Assembly: GCA_028284025.1 (NCBI GenBank)
Contig: JANQSM010000280.1
Span: forward strand, 1 to 9,461
Source of the DNA: Alphaproteobacteria bacterium
Lineage (GTDB): Bacteria > Pseudomonadota > Alphaproteobacteria > JANQSM01
DNA length: 9,461 bases
Direction: 5' to 3'
The notes below the pieces were generated by a model that saw nothing but the letters and a program-made list of their open reading frames with translations, had not been told where the DNA came from and did not search any database. Position 1 is the stretch's first letter. Every line of letters begins with the position of its first letter. Made by a program: the position numbers and the translations under genes. Below are positions 1-7,233 of this stretch, piece after piece.

Positions 1-590
1 ACATCCGCACCCTGGCAAAGCGGGCCTACCCCAAACTGACCAAAACCGGAAAAATCAATGTTTTGGTGGTAGGCGGTAGTTTGGGCGCCACGGTATTTAG
101 CGATGTTGTGCCCCACGCCATTGAGCAATTACCCAAAACCGTATTGAAGCGCATTCACATTACTCAACAATGCCGCATAGCTGACTTGCCAAGGGTAGAG
201 TCTATTTATAAATCCATCCATAGCATTACTCACGAACTGGGAACATTTTTTAAAGATATGCCAGACAAACTGGCCCAGGCTCACCTGGTTATTTCCCGGT
301 CGGGGGCATCTACTGTGGCTGAGCTAGCCACTGCCGGACGACCTTCTATTCTGGTGCCTTTCGCCCAATCTTTGGATCAAGATCAAATGCATAACGCCCT
401 GGCATTGCAAGATGCTGGCGGCGCTGTGGTGGTTAAACAAACAGATTTTCGCGCAGATTATCTGGCTGAAACCCTGATAGATCTTGCAAAAGATCCAAAA
501 ATACTGCAAAACATGGCTAAACAGGCAAAAAAACACGGCAGCCCGGAAGCCGCCAAGAACTTATTTAATGAGGTTGAAAAGATTATATGA
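1..590 (+). CDS. murG: MurG, undecaprenyl-PP-MurNAc-pentapeptide-UDP-GlcNAc GlcNAc transferase (3' part; 5' end outside window)
   Basis: MurG transfers GlcNAc from UDP-GlcNAc to lipid I, making lipid II on the cytoplasmic face of the inner membrane. The reading frame is open from the window edge (first whole codon at 3) to TGA at 588-590, giving 195 codons. This is the C-terminal, UDP-GlcNAc-binding Rossmann domain plus the end of the linker; the N-terminal acceptor domain lies upstream. Visible family marks are the glycine-rich loop VVGGSLGA (codons at about 66-89), the QQCR strand, and the donor-binding stretch SRSGASTVAELATAGRP followed by LVPFAQSLDQDQ, which carries the Glu and Gln residues that hold the sugar nucleotide in this family. 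The usual Gln of GGSQGA is Leu here. A TTG at 63 is internal, not a start, because homology continues upstream of it. The stop codon overlaps the murC start by 4 bases (ATGA), which suggests translational coupling. Confidence 0.96.
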   Translation, partial: IRTLAKRAYPKLTKTGKINVLVVGGSLGATVFSDVVPHAIEQLPKTVLKRIHITQQCRIADLPRVESIYKSIHSITHELGTFFKDMPDKLAQAHLVISRSGASTVAELATAGRPSILVPFAQSLDQDQMHNALALQDAGGAVVVKQTDFRADYLAETLIDLAKDPKILQNMAKQAKKHGSPEAAKNLFNEVEKII

Positions 591-2026
591 AAAAAATCCC
601 TCTTCCCATCGGCACTCTTCATTTTGTCGGTATTGGTGGTATCGGCATGAGTGGTATTGCCGAAGTCATGCATAATTTAGGCTACATTGTGCAAGGCAGT
701 GATGCAAAAGCCAGTGCGAATACGCAGCGTCTGGAAAAGATGGGCATCAAGGTTTTTATTGGTCATGATGCGGACCACGTAAAAAATGCTGAAGTATTAA
801 TTCGTTCTTCCGCTGTGAAACAGGACAACTTGGAAGTAGTTGCTGCTCGGCAGAAAATGATCCCTATTATTGAACGGGCAGAAATGCTGGCAGAAATCAT
901 GCGCCTGAAGTCGGCGATTGCTATCGCCGGAACCCACGGAAAAACGACGACCACATCTCTGGTTGCTCATATCATTGACACTGCAAATATGGACCCCACC
1001 GTTATTAATGGCGGTATCATTAATGCTTATGGTACCAACGCCAAACTGGGGCAAGGCGACTGGATGGTAGTCGAAGCGGATGAATCTGACGGAACCTTTG
1101 TCAAACTGCGTAGTATCATTGCCGTTGTCACCAACATTGATGCGGAACACCTGGATCACTTTGGCAGTTTTGAAAATCTACAAAAGTCGTTTGAAGATTT
1201 TGTTCATAACATCCCGTTTTATGGCTATGGGGTTTTGTGTATTGATCATCCTAATGTTCAGCGTTTGATTCCAAAGGTTTCAGAAAAGAAGATTGTGACC
1301 TATGGCTTTAACCCCCAGGCAGATTTCAAGGCAGAAATTGTCACCCACCATCCTGAGGGCGTTGAATTTAACGTTACCATCAGTGAACGATATGCCCGGG
1401 ATGAAATAGAAATTAAAAATATCAAGCTTTCCATGCTAGGGAAACACAATGTATCTAATGCTTTGGCGGGCATTGCTGTGGCTTACCAGATGGGTGTGGA
1501 TTCTAAGACAATTAAAAAAGCTCTACAAAACTTTGAAGGCGTTAAACGGCGTTTTACCAAGACTGGAGAAGTAAACGGGGTACATATTTATGATGACTAT
1601 GGCCATCACCCGGTTGAAATCTCTGCTGTCCTGGAAGCAGCACGCGCTTCTTGCAAAGGCAAGCTGATTGCCGTTTTCCAGCCTCATCGCTATAGCCGGG
1701 TGCGCGATCTGTTCAATGATTTTTGCACCTGTTTTAACAATGCGGATACGGTGATTGTCTCTGATATTTATCCCGCCGGGGAAAGCCCACTGGAAGGCAT
1801 CTCGCAAAAATCTTTGATCAAAGGATTACGCCAATCGGGTCATAAAAATGTGATCGCCCTTGAAAGCGCGGAAACTCTGGCCAGCCAGTTAGCCGAAGAG
1901 CTGGAAGAAGGTGCTTATGTTGTGTGCCTGGGTGCTGGCGATGTCACAACCTGGGCAAATAATCTGCCGCAAGAGCTGGAAACCCTTTTACCTGCCCGTC
2001 CCAAAGTGGTGGGACAGGATTCATAA
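587..2026 (+). CDS. murC: UDP-N-acetylmuramate--L-alanine ligase
   Basis: MurC adds L-alanine to UDP-MurNAc using ATP, the first step of stem-peptide synthesis, in the cytoplasm. The 479-residue product has the normal MurC length and all three Mur-ligase domains. The N-terminal UDP-binding Rossmann domain carries GIGGIGMSGIAE (residues 15-26). The central ATPase domain has the P-loop GTHGKTTT (115-122), EADESD (163-168) and TNIDAEHLDHFG (182-193). The C-terminal domain has LGKHNVSNALA (284-294), DDYGHHP (336-342), FQPHRYSR (364-371) and GAGDVT (449-454). DDYGHHP and FQPHRYSR separate MurC from MurD, MurE and MurF. The ATG overlaps the murG TGA. The nearest Shine-Dalgarno-like GAGG is 13 bases upstream, too far to be ideal, so initiation probably depends on coupling to murG. 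The TAA shares one base with the murB ATG (TAATG). Confidence 0.98.
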   Translation: MKKIPLPIGTLHFVGIGGIGMSGIAEVMHNLGYIVQGSDAKASANTQRLEKMGIKVFIGHDADHVKNAEVLIRSSAVKQDNLEVVAARQKMIPIIERAEMLAEIMRLKSAIAIAGTHGKTTTTSLVAHIIDTANMDPTVINGGIINAYGTNAKLGQGDWMVVEADESDGTFVKLRSIIAVVTNIDAEHLDHFGSFENLQKSFEDFVHNIPFYGYGVLCIDHPNVQRLIPKVSEKKIVTYGFNPQADFKAEIVTHHPEGVEFNVTISERYARDEIEIKNIKLSMLGKHNVSNALAGIAVAYQMGVDSKTIKKALQNFEGVKRRFTKTGEVNGVHIYDDYGHHPVEISAVLEAARASCKGKLIAVFQPHRYSRVRDLFNDFCTCFNNADTVIVSDIYPAGESPLEGISQKSLIKGLRQSGHKNVIALESAETLASQLAEELEEGAYVVCLGAGDVTTWANNLPQELETLLPARPKVVGQDS

Positions 2027-2937
2027 TGGAAGCGCGCCGAAAGGCTGGACTTGTAGACAGGTTGCCGCCTGTACGCGGCCAATATCGTGAAAATGCTGAT
2101 CTTTCTAAAAGCACGTGGTTTGCCGTTGGGGGACCCGCTGATGTTCTTTTTAAACCGGCTGATGCAGAAGATCTGGCCAACTTTCTAAAAAACAAACCAG
2201 TAGATATTTCTCACCTTGTATTGGGTGTGGGATCCAATGTACTGGTACGCGATGGCGGTATTGACGGCGTTGTTATCCGTCTGGGTAAAGGGTTTACAGA
2301 AATTACCCTTGACGATAATCACATAATCTGTGGAGCCGGAGCCCTGGATTTAAATATAGCGCTTTATGCTCAAAAGATTGGATTGACCGGGCTGGAATTC
2401 TTAAGCGGGATCCCAGGTACTCTTGGCGGAGCAGTTAAAATGAACGCTGGAGCCTATGGGTGCGAGATAAAAGATGTCCTTGTTTCTGCCTGTGCAATAG
2501 ATAACCAGGGAAATACCCATACTCTTAGTCTGGTTGATCTTGCCTTTACCTATCGCCACTCTGCTCTTCCCGAGGGATGGATCATTACTTCCGCAACCTT
2601 AAAAGGGACACCCGGAGACAAACAAGAAATTGCTGAACGCATTCGTCAAATTCGGGAAGAACGTGAAGCTTCCCAACCCACACGGGCACGTACAGGTGGC
2701 AGTACATTTAAAAATCCCGATACCAATCGGGCCTGGGAATTGATTGATCAGGCTGGATGTCGTGGCCTGCAAGTTGGCGGAGCAATCATGTCGGAGAAAC
2801 ATTGCAATTTCATGATCAATACGGGAACAGCCAGCGCCCAAGATCTTGAAACATTGGGGGAAACTGTTAAACAAAAGGTTCTGCAAAATTCTGGTATTGC
2901 GCTAGAATGGGAGATAAAAAGAATTGGTAAAAAATAA
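2026..2937 (+). CDS. murB: UDP-N-acetylenolpyruvoylglucosamine reductase
   Basis: MurB is the FAD- and NADPH-dependent reductase that turns UDP-GlcNAc-enolpyruvate into UDP-MurNAc, supplying the MurC substrate. The 303-residue protein shows the FAD-binding region with STWFAVGGPADV (29-40), GVGSNVLVRDGG (67-78) and GIPGTLGGAVKMNAGAYG (128-145). Catalytic candidates are all present by alignment in memory to E. coli MurB: Arg177 in FTYRHS (E. coli Arg159), the proton-donor Ser226 in GGSTFKNP (Ser229) and Glu296 in LEWEIKRIG (Glu325). The shorter length and missing extra loop fit the type II class common in alphaproteobacteria. AGGA at 2016-2019 lies 6 bases from the ATG, a good ribosome site inside the end of murC. 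In most alphaproteobacteria ddl follows here; instead ftsQ begins 5 bases after the stop. Confidence 0.98.
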   Translation: MEARRKAGLVDRLPPVRGQYRENADLSKSTWFAVGGPADVLFKPADAEDLANFLKNKPVDISHLVLGVGSNVLVRDGGIDGVVIRLGKGFTEITLDDNHIICGAGALDLNIALYAQKIGLTGLEFLSGIPGTLGGAVKMNAGAYGCEIKDVLVSACAIDNQGNTHTLSLVDLAFTYRHSALPEGWIITSATLKGTPGDKQEIAERIRQIREEREASQPTRARTGGSTFKNPDTNRAWELIDQAGCRGLQVGGAIMSEKHCNFMINTGTASAQDLETLGETVKQKVLQNSGIALEWEIKRIGKK

Positions 2938-2942
2938 ACCCT

Positions 2943-3830
2943 ATGGCCAGAGTTCGCAAAAAACCTAAAAGCCGCAAACCGCACAAAACCCGCAAAGGTC
3001 GCTCACCGGATGCCTTGCGTAATCGTCGCGCTTCTATCCGCAAAACCGTTGCGTGGCAGAGTACTCAATATTTTGTGCTGTTACTGATTGTGACCATTGG
3101 GCTATTCGGCTTTTATTATATCTGGCAGCATAATGTCATCAGCAACATGATCATAAATGTTGAGAATAAATTGATTCGAACCGCCAGTGGTTATGGACTA
3201 CATGTAAAAAACATTGAAATTTCTGGACATGATCGTACCAGCGAGGAAGAAATTTTTAATAGCTTAGGCATTTTTCCCGGCGAACCTATTTTTGAAATTG
3301 ATATGGAAGGTGCCTATGAAAGGCTCCATGCCTTACCCTGGATAAAACAGGTTTCCATTGAACGTCACCTACCCAGCACTCTTTTTGTGAGTATCACAGA
3401 GCGTGTTCCTTTAGCTATTTGGCAGCATGACAATGCGCTACGCGTCATTGACCGTGAAGGTAATATTATTCCTTATCAAAACACAAAGGATTTCAGTGAT
3501 TTGTTTATGGTGGTCGGTGAAGGTGCCCAAACTCACGCCCAAACTCTAATCGCTATGCTTGAAGCTGAACCTAATATTCAATCAAAGGTTGTGGCTGGTA
3601 TCAGGGTGGGAAATAGACGATGGAATCTGTTGATGGACAACGGAATTTTTGTTAATCTTCCAGAAGAAAATCCCTTTGCAGCTTTCCGGGAATTCAGTGA
3701 GCTTGAAAGACGGCACAACATTCTGCAGAAAGGTTTGCGAGTGATTGATATGCGTCTGCCGGACAGATTGATTTTACAACTGGAAAAAACAGACAAAAAA
3801 CAAAGAGCCAGACGCGATAAAAGAACTTGA
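2943..3830 (+). CDS. ftsQ: Cell division protein FtsQ (bitopic POTRA protein)
   Basis: FtsQ is the bitopic divisome protein that links cytoplasmic division proteins to FtsB, FtsL and FtsW/I. The 295-residue product has the expected layout. The cytoplasmic tail is very basic (residues 1-39, rich in Arg and Lys). One membrane segment follows at about 43-61 (core YFVLLLIVTIGLFGFYYIW). A periplasmic POTRA domain lies at about 87-155 (VKNIEISGHDRTSEEEIFNSL through the SITERVP strand). The FtsQ beta domain follows, with AIWQHDNALRVIDREGNII, the LLMDNGIFVNLP strand and RVIDMRLPDRLIL near the end. The tail from about 283 is again basic and looks disordered. The N-to-C order of basic tail, TM, POTRA and FtsQ domain separates it from outer-membrane POTRA proteins. 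It starts 5 bases after murB with no clear Shine-Dalgarno sequence, so it probably relies on translation through murB. Confidence 0.95.
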   Translation: MARVRKKPKSRKPHKTRKGRSPDALRNRRASIRKTVAWQSTQYFVLLLIVTIGLFGFYYIWQHNVISNMIINVENKLIRTASGYGLHVKNIEISGHDRTSEEEIFNSLGIFPGEPIFEIDMEGAYERLHALPWIKQVSIERHLPSTLFVSITERVPLAIWQHDNALRVIDREGNIIPYQNTKDFSDLFMVVGEGAQTHAQTLIAMLEAEPNIQSKVVAGIRVGNRRWNLLMDNGIFVNLPEENPFAAFREFSELERRHNILQKGLRVIDMRLPDRLILQLEKTDKKQRARRDKRT

Positions 3831-3842
3831 GGTTAATCAAAA

Positions 3843-3860
3843 AAAGAGCATAAAGCCTTG
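3843..3860 (+). promoter_or_regulatory. Ribosome site and TTG start of ftsA
   Basis: An in-frame TAA at 3834-3836 closes the ftsA frame upstream, and the only start codon between it and the conserved AALDVGTSK motif is TTG at 3858. A purine-rich AAAGAG at 3843-3848 sits 9 bases before it. The TTG start is therefore forced by the sequence. Confidence 0.8.
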
Positions 3861-5099
3861 GCAAAGTCTAAACATGAAATTATTGCAGCACTTGATGTGG
3901 GCACATCAAAAATCTGCTGTTTTATCGCAGCGCGTGAGGAATCCGGGCGACCACGCGTCATTGGAATTGGCCACCAGGTTTCCAAGGGCATTAAAAGCGG
4001 CGTGGTAGTGGACATGGAAGCGGTGGAGCTTTCAATTTTAAATGCCGTGCACGGGGCTGAGCAAATGGCGGGAGAACGCATTCACTCAGTCTACGTCAAT
4101 ATTTCAGGCGGGTTCCCTAAATCTCACAAATGTAACGTGGAAGTAAGCGTTCCGGGTGGAGAAGTGACTGATCACGACGTTCAAAATGTTATGGAGGAAG
4201 GCTACAGCCCTTACATCAACGGAGTGGAACATGAGCTTGTACATTTTATACCCACGGAATTTAGCCTGGATGGCTGCCATGGCATTCGTGACCCGCGTGG
4301 AATGTATGGTGGCAAGCTTGGAGCAAACATTCATTCTGTCACTGCCAAGCTGTCCGTCATTCGGAATTTAAAAACCTGCATTGAAAAGTGCCATCTGGAT
4401 ATTGCAGAAATCGTTGTATCGTCCTATGCATCAGGCCTTGCAACATTGGTAGAGGATGAACTTGACTTGGGTGCCACGCTAATCGATATGGGGGGTGGTG
4501 TAACCAGCATTGCTATTTTTGCAGGTAACAGCCTTTTATATACTGATTCGATTCCCATTGGTGGTACTCATGTCACCAACGATATTGCGACGTGCCTTTC
4601 TACACCATTAAGCCATGCAGAACGGCTGAAAACTTTGTACGGCAGTGCCGTCGTGTCTCCGTCTGATGAAACGGAAAGTATTGACATTCCTATGCTCGGT
4701 GATGAAAGAGGAGATCAATCCAATCATATCCCCAAATCCATGCTTAACAGCGTGATTCAACCACGACTGGAAGAAACTTTTGAACTTATGCGCCAAAAGC
4801 TTGAAAAAAGCGGCTTTTACCACACGACGGGTAAAAGAGTGGTTTTAACTGGTGGTGCTTCTCAATTACCTGGTGTAGCAGATCTGGCAACCCGAATTCT
4901 GGATAAAAAAGTCCGTTTGGGCAAACCATTACGCGTTTCAGGATTAGCCGAAGCCACGGGAGGCCCTGCTTTTTCCACTTGTGCAGGAATGTTGAATTAT
5001 CAGATGCAGCCCAAGGATATCCTGCACACTTTTGCGAATTCTTCCCAGGAATCAACTTCCTGGTTTGGTAAATTGAGCCAATGGCTAGGGGGTCTTTAA
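3858..5099 (+). CDS. ftsA: Cell division protein FtsA (actin-like membrane anchor of the Z-ring)
   Basis: FtsA is the actin-fold ATPase that tethers FtsZ filaments to the inner membrane and recruits later division proteins. The 413-residue protein begins with the phosphate-1 loop AALDVGTSK (10-18), followed by an alphaproteobacterial-type stretch VIGIGHQVSKGIKSG (34-48). The FtsA-specific 1C subdomain occupies roughly 75-165. The phosphate-2 motif is LIDMGGGVTSIAIF (208-221), and the adenosine motif is VVLTGGASQLPGV (328-340). The C-terminus has a short Ser/Gln-rich linker, then the amphipathic membrane-targeting helix SWFGKLSQWLGGL (401-413), as expected for FtsA and not for MreB or DnaK. 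Start choice is TTG at 3858, because a stop in frame at 3834 leaves no alternative. It lies 27 bases after ftsQ, in the same transcription unit. The length is normal and no key motif is missing. Confidence 0.97.
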   Translation: MAKSKHEIIAALDVGTSKICCFIAAREESGRPRVIGIGHQVSKGIKSGVVVDMEAVELSILNAVHGAEQMAGERIHSVYVNISGGFPKSHKCNVEVSVPGGEVTDHDVQNVMEEGYSPYINGVEHELVHFIPTEFSLDGCHGIRDPRGMYGGKLGANIHSVTAKLSVIRNLKTCIEKCHLDIAEIVVSSYASGLATLVEDELDLGATLIDMGGGVTSIAIFAGNSLLYTDSIPIGGTHVTNDIATCLSTPLSHAERLKTLYGSAVVSPSDETESIDIPMLGDERGDQSNHIPKSMLNSVIQPRLEETFELMRQKLEKSGFYHTTGKRVVLTGGASQLPGVADLATRILDKKVRLGKPLRVSGLAEATGGPAFSTCAGMLNYQMQPKDILHTFANSSQESTSWFGKLSQWLGGL

Positions 5100-5108
5100 A
5101 AAATGTTG

Positions 5109-5137
5109 TGTAAAAATAGGCTTTTTACCCCTATAAT
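5109..5137 (+). promoter_or_regulatory. Possible ftsZ promoter (perfect -10, weak -35)
   Basis: TATAAT at 5132-5137 matches the sigma-70 -10 consensus exactly. The sequence 17 bases upstream (TGTAAA, 5109-5114) matches the -35 consensus at only 3 of 6 positions, and there is no extended -10 TG. A dedicated promoter in the ftsA-ftsZ gap is known from other alphaproteobacteria such as Caulobacter, so the placement is sensible. It would give an ftsZ leader of roughly 105 bases. The rest of the 149-base gap holds no gene; GTGT-T-ACAC at 5178-5186 is a further short palindrome. Confidence 0.35.
5110..5128. repeat. Inverted repeat upstream of ftsZ
   Basis: GTAAAAA (5110-5116) and TTTTTAC (5122-5128) form a perfect 7-base inverted repeat around the 5-base spacer TAGGC, starting 11 bases after the ftsA stop. 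It overlaps the place where a -35 box would sit for the TATAAT at 5132. It could be a protein-binding site. As a transcription terminator it is poor, since the stem is nearly all A-T and no U-tract follows. Confidence 0.45.
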
Positions 5138-5234
5138 CGCCAAAAAAGCTTTGTAGTGCTGGTTTTTCCTGTGGTATGTGTTACACTTTGAGCCAGAAAC
5201 ATAGTCAGAGTTGAGTTTTGAGGCGGCCATTAAC

Positions 5235-5251
5235 GGAGTAAATTGAGAATG
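5235..5251 (+). promoter_or_regulatory. Ribosome site choosing the ATG start of ftsZ
   Basis: GGAG at 5235-5238 lies 10 bases before ATG 5249 and only 4 bases before the in-frame TTG at 5243. The spacing and the conserved alphaproteobacterial N-terminus (M-S/T-I-N-I/L-T) both favour the ATG. Confidence 0.7.
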
Positions 5252-6811
5252 TCCATTAACATCACTATCCCCCAACACGAAGAAATTCTTAAACCTCGTA
5301 TTACTGTTTATGGTGTCGGAGGTGCTGGCGGAAACGCTGTGAATAACATGATTCGCTCTAATCTAGAAGGGGTAGAATTTGTTGTTGCCAATACTGATTC
5401 GCAAGCCTTGTCCCAATCTTTGGCGGACCGCCGGATTCAGCTGGGCTTAAGCATTACCCGCGGTCTTGGTGCCGGATCTCAGCCAGATGTGGGCAGAGCT
5501 GCAGCCGAAGAAAATCTGGAAGAAATTATTGGCCATCTTCAAGGGTCCAACATGGCCTTTGTTACTGCTGGAATGGGAGGAGGAACCGGAAGTGGAGCCG
5601 CCCCGGTCATTGCCCGCGTGGCGCGTGAACAAGGCATTCTAACAGTTGGCGTAGTAACCAAGCCTTTTCATTTTGAAGGCAAGCGCCGCATGGACATTGC
5701 CGACCAAGCCATTGAAGAGCTGCAAAAATATGTGGATACCCTGATCATTATCCCAAATCAAAACCTTTTCCGGGTAGCCAATGAAAATACAACCTTTGCG
5801 GAAGCCTTTAAACTAGCGGATGATGTATTACACTCTGGGGTGCGCGGCGTTACAGATCTGATGATTATGCCTGGTTTAATCAACCTGGATTTTGCTGATA
5901 TCCGTACCGTAATGAGCGAAATGGGTAAAGCCATGATGGGAACTGGTGAAGCCGAAGGTGATAACCGGGCTATTGACGCTGCTGGAGCCGCCATTTCTAA
6001 TCCACTGCTGGAAGATGTAACCATGAAGGGTGCGCGTGGTGTTCTCATTAACATTACCGGGGGCATGGACATGACCCTGTTTGAAGTAGATGAAGCCGCC
6101 AACCGAATTCGGGATGAAGTTGATACCAACGCCAATATTATCTTTGGATCTACCTTTGATGAAAAATTAGACGGGTGCATGCGGGTTTCCGTGGTTGCCA
6201 CTGGTATTGACGTACAGGAAGACAAAAAGCCAAAACCTGCCATTGCTGAGCCACGTCAGCAAGCCGCTGCACAACCTCAAAAAATCCAGGTACAGGGTTT
6301 TGCAACATCGCCACAACCTGAACCGCAACAGCAACCGGCAGCACCATCGCAAACGCAGGCTCCTTCTGCCTTTACCATGCCGAATATTTCATCGGCCGCC
6401 TCAGGAGCATCTACTGAACAGGCTGAACAAGAACAAGAAAATACAGATAAGCCGTTTGTTCCTACCCCTGCAATGAACCGAGAAGACTTTTCGGCTAATC
6501 AGGAAACAACCGCTGAACCGTTTGCTTCTGCCGCCTTGGAAAACGCAAACACCAATGTGGAGGATGAAACAGAAGAACAGCCTGTAGCAAGCGCAGATGA
6601 AGAGGAGCCACGCAAATCTCCTTCATTATTTGAGCGCATTACCTCAAGTGGACGCAAATCTAAGCAGACAGAGAAAAAGCAGCCCCAACTGGAAGAAGAA
6701 CAGCCTGAATTCGGCAATTTTGATTCTTCGGCAGAGCGTATAGCAGACAATGACGATGACCATGATGAATCTTTGGACATCCCTGCTTTCTTGCGTCGTC
6801 AGGTTAACTAA
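5249..6811 (+). CDS. ftsZ: Cell division GTPase FtsZ with long C-terminal linker
   Basis: FtsZ is the tubulin homologue that polymerises with GTP into the Z-ring. From ATG 5249 the protein is 520 residues, longer than the roughly 380 of E. coli but usual for alphaproteobacteria. The globular core (about 15-322) has the [14 protein letters not shown] loop (22-35), [13 protein letters not shown] (70-82), the tubulin signature GGGTGSG (110-116), and the catalytic T7 loop NLDFADI (212-218). Residues about 325-507 form a low-complexity linker, first Gln/Pro/Ala-rich and later Glu/Asp-rich. A conserved-looking PSLFERIT block sits at 458-465. The end, [12 protein letters not shown] (509-520), is the C-terminal peptide that binds FtsA and other partners. 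The TAA lies 2 bases from the stop of the convergent vapC. An upstream TTG at 5243 would add only two residues. Confidence 0.98.
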   Translation: MSINITIPQHEEILKPRITVYGVGGAGGNAVNNMIRSNLEGVEFVVANTDSQALSQSLADRRIQLGLSITRGLGAGSQPDVGRAAAEENLEEIIGHLQGSNMAFVTAGMGGGTGSGAAPVIARVAREQGILTVGVVTKPFHFEGKRRMDIADQAIEELQKYVDTLIIIPNQNLFRVANENTTFAEAFKLADDVLHSGVRGVTDLMIMPGLINLDFADIRTVMSEMGKAMMGTGEAEGDNRAIDAAGAAISNPLLEDVTMKGARGVLINITGGMDMTLFEVDEAANRIRDEVDTNANIIFGSTFDEKLDGCMRVSVVATGIDVQEDKKPKPAIAEPRQQAAAQPQKIQVQGFATSPQPEPQQQPAAPSQTQAPSAFTMPNISSAASGASTEQAEQEQENTDKPFVPTPAMNREDFSANQETTAEPFASAALENANTNVEDETEEQPVASADEEEPRKSPSLFERITSSGRKSKQTEKKQPQLEEEQPEFGNFDSSAERIADNDDDHDESLDIPAFLRRQVN

Positions 6812-6815
6812 ACCT
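6801..6815. repeat. Small inverted repeat across the convergent ftsZ and vapC stop codons
   Basis: AGGTT (6801-6805) and AACCT (6811-6815) are perfect 5-base arms around AACTA. The repeat spans the last ftsZ codons, its TAA and part of the vapC stop. It is too short and lacks a T-tract on either strand, so I do not call it a terminator; no better terminator is visible between the two genes. Confidence 0.35.
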
Positions 6816-7230
6816 AAGCCGCTTCAGCCATAACATATCCCTGTGCCGCGTAATCGCGAATCCGGATATCTTCGGTCAATAACACGGCATTTAAAGACTG
6901 TGCCGTGGCAACGATGATGCGATCTACCGGATCAGGATGAAGGTTGCCAGGGATGCGGGTGCTGGCAATAGCAATGGCGGGATTAAAATCAATAACCTGA
7001 ACACCAGAGTGCACTAAAGCTGTAGAATTCCATTCCAGTATGGATGTGTTTAGTTTGATCTTGCCCGCCACTTCAAGGTTTGCGATCTCCCAAATGCTGG
7101 CGACAGAAAGATAAAGCGTGCGCTCTTTTTCAGCTTGTTGAATAGTTTCTTTCCATTTCTCAGGTAACCGATCCGGGCGGGTAACCTGCCAGAACCATAC
7201 GGATGTATCAAGAAGATAAGATTGGGGCAT
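6814..7230 (-). CDS. vapC: VapC-family PIN-domain toxin (predicted ribonuclease)
   Basis: This is the predicted toxin of a type II toxin-antitoxin pair: a small Mg2+-dependent PIN-domain RNase, which in characterised VapC proteins cuts tRNA or rRNA and halts translation. The 138-residue protein is a whole PIN domain. It has YLLDTSVWFW at the N-terminus (Asp8), SVASIWEIANL (Glu48), DPVDRIIVATAQ (Asp100/Asp103) and LLTEDIRIRDY (Asp121), which together give the acidic metal-binding set. The active site therefore looks intact and I see no frameshift. It starts 3 bases after the antitoxin stop, with AAGG about 6 bases upstream, so it is co-expressed with and downstream of the antitoxin. It is oriented against ftsZ with stop codons 2 bases apart. 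The RNA target cannot be read from sequence. Alternatives are a housekeeping PIN nuclease, but the antitoxin partner argues against that. Confidence 0.93.
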   Translation of the reverse strand: MPQSYLLDTSVWFWQVTRPDRLPEKWKETIQQAEKERTLYLSVASIWEIANLEVAGKIKLNTSILEWNSTALVHSGVQVIDFNPAIAIASTRIPGNLHPDPVDRIIVATAQSLNAVLLTEDIRIRDYAAQGYVMAEAA

Positions 7231-7233
7231 AAA

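Noticed and set aside
797..1159. 120-codon open frame on the minus strand inside murC
   Set aside because: Antisense to the MurC ATPase domain; the sequence resembles no known protein to me.
5110..5128. Rho-independent terminator after ftsA
   Set aside because: The stem is nearly all A-T and no U-tract follows; it would not terminate efficiently, so it is listed only as an inverted repeat.
5230..5244. Possible CtrA site (TTAA-N7-TTAA) before ftsZ
   Set aside because: TTAA at 5230-5233 is followed after 7 bases by AATT, not TTAA, so the second half-site is absent.
5758..6243. 161-codon open frame on the minus strand inside ftsZ
   Set aside because: It lies wholly antisense to the conserved FtsZ core, and the translation shows no recognisable family; it is a codon-bias shadow of ftsZ.
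6195..6476. 93-codon + strand open frame in another frame over the FtsZ linker
   Set aside because: The low-complexity linker gives an Arg/His/Leu-rich alternate frame by composition; no ribosome site or domain.
6847..6867. Short palindromes CGCG-TAAT-CGCG and ATCCGGAT within vapC
   Set aside because: Both are inside conserved PIN coding sequence and short enough to arise by chance.
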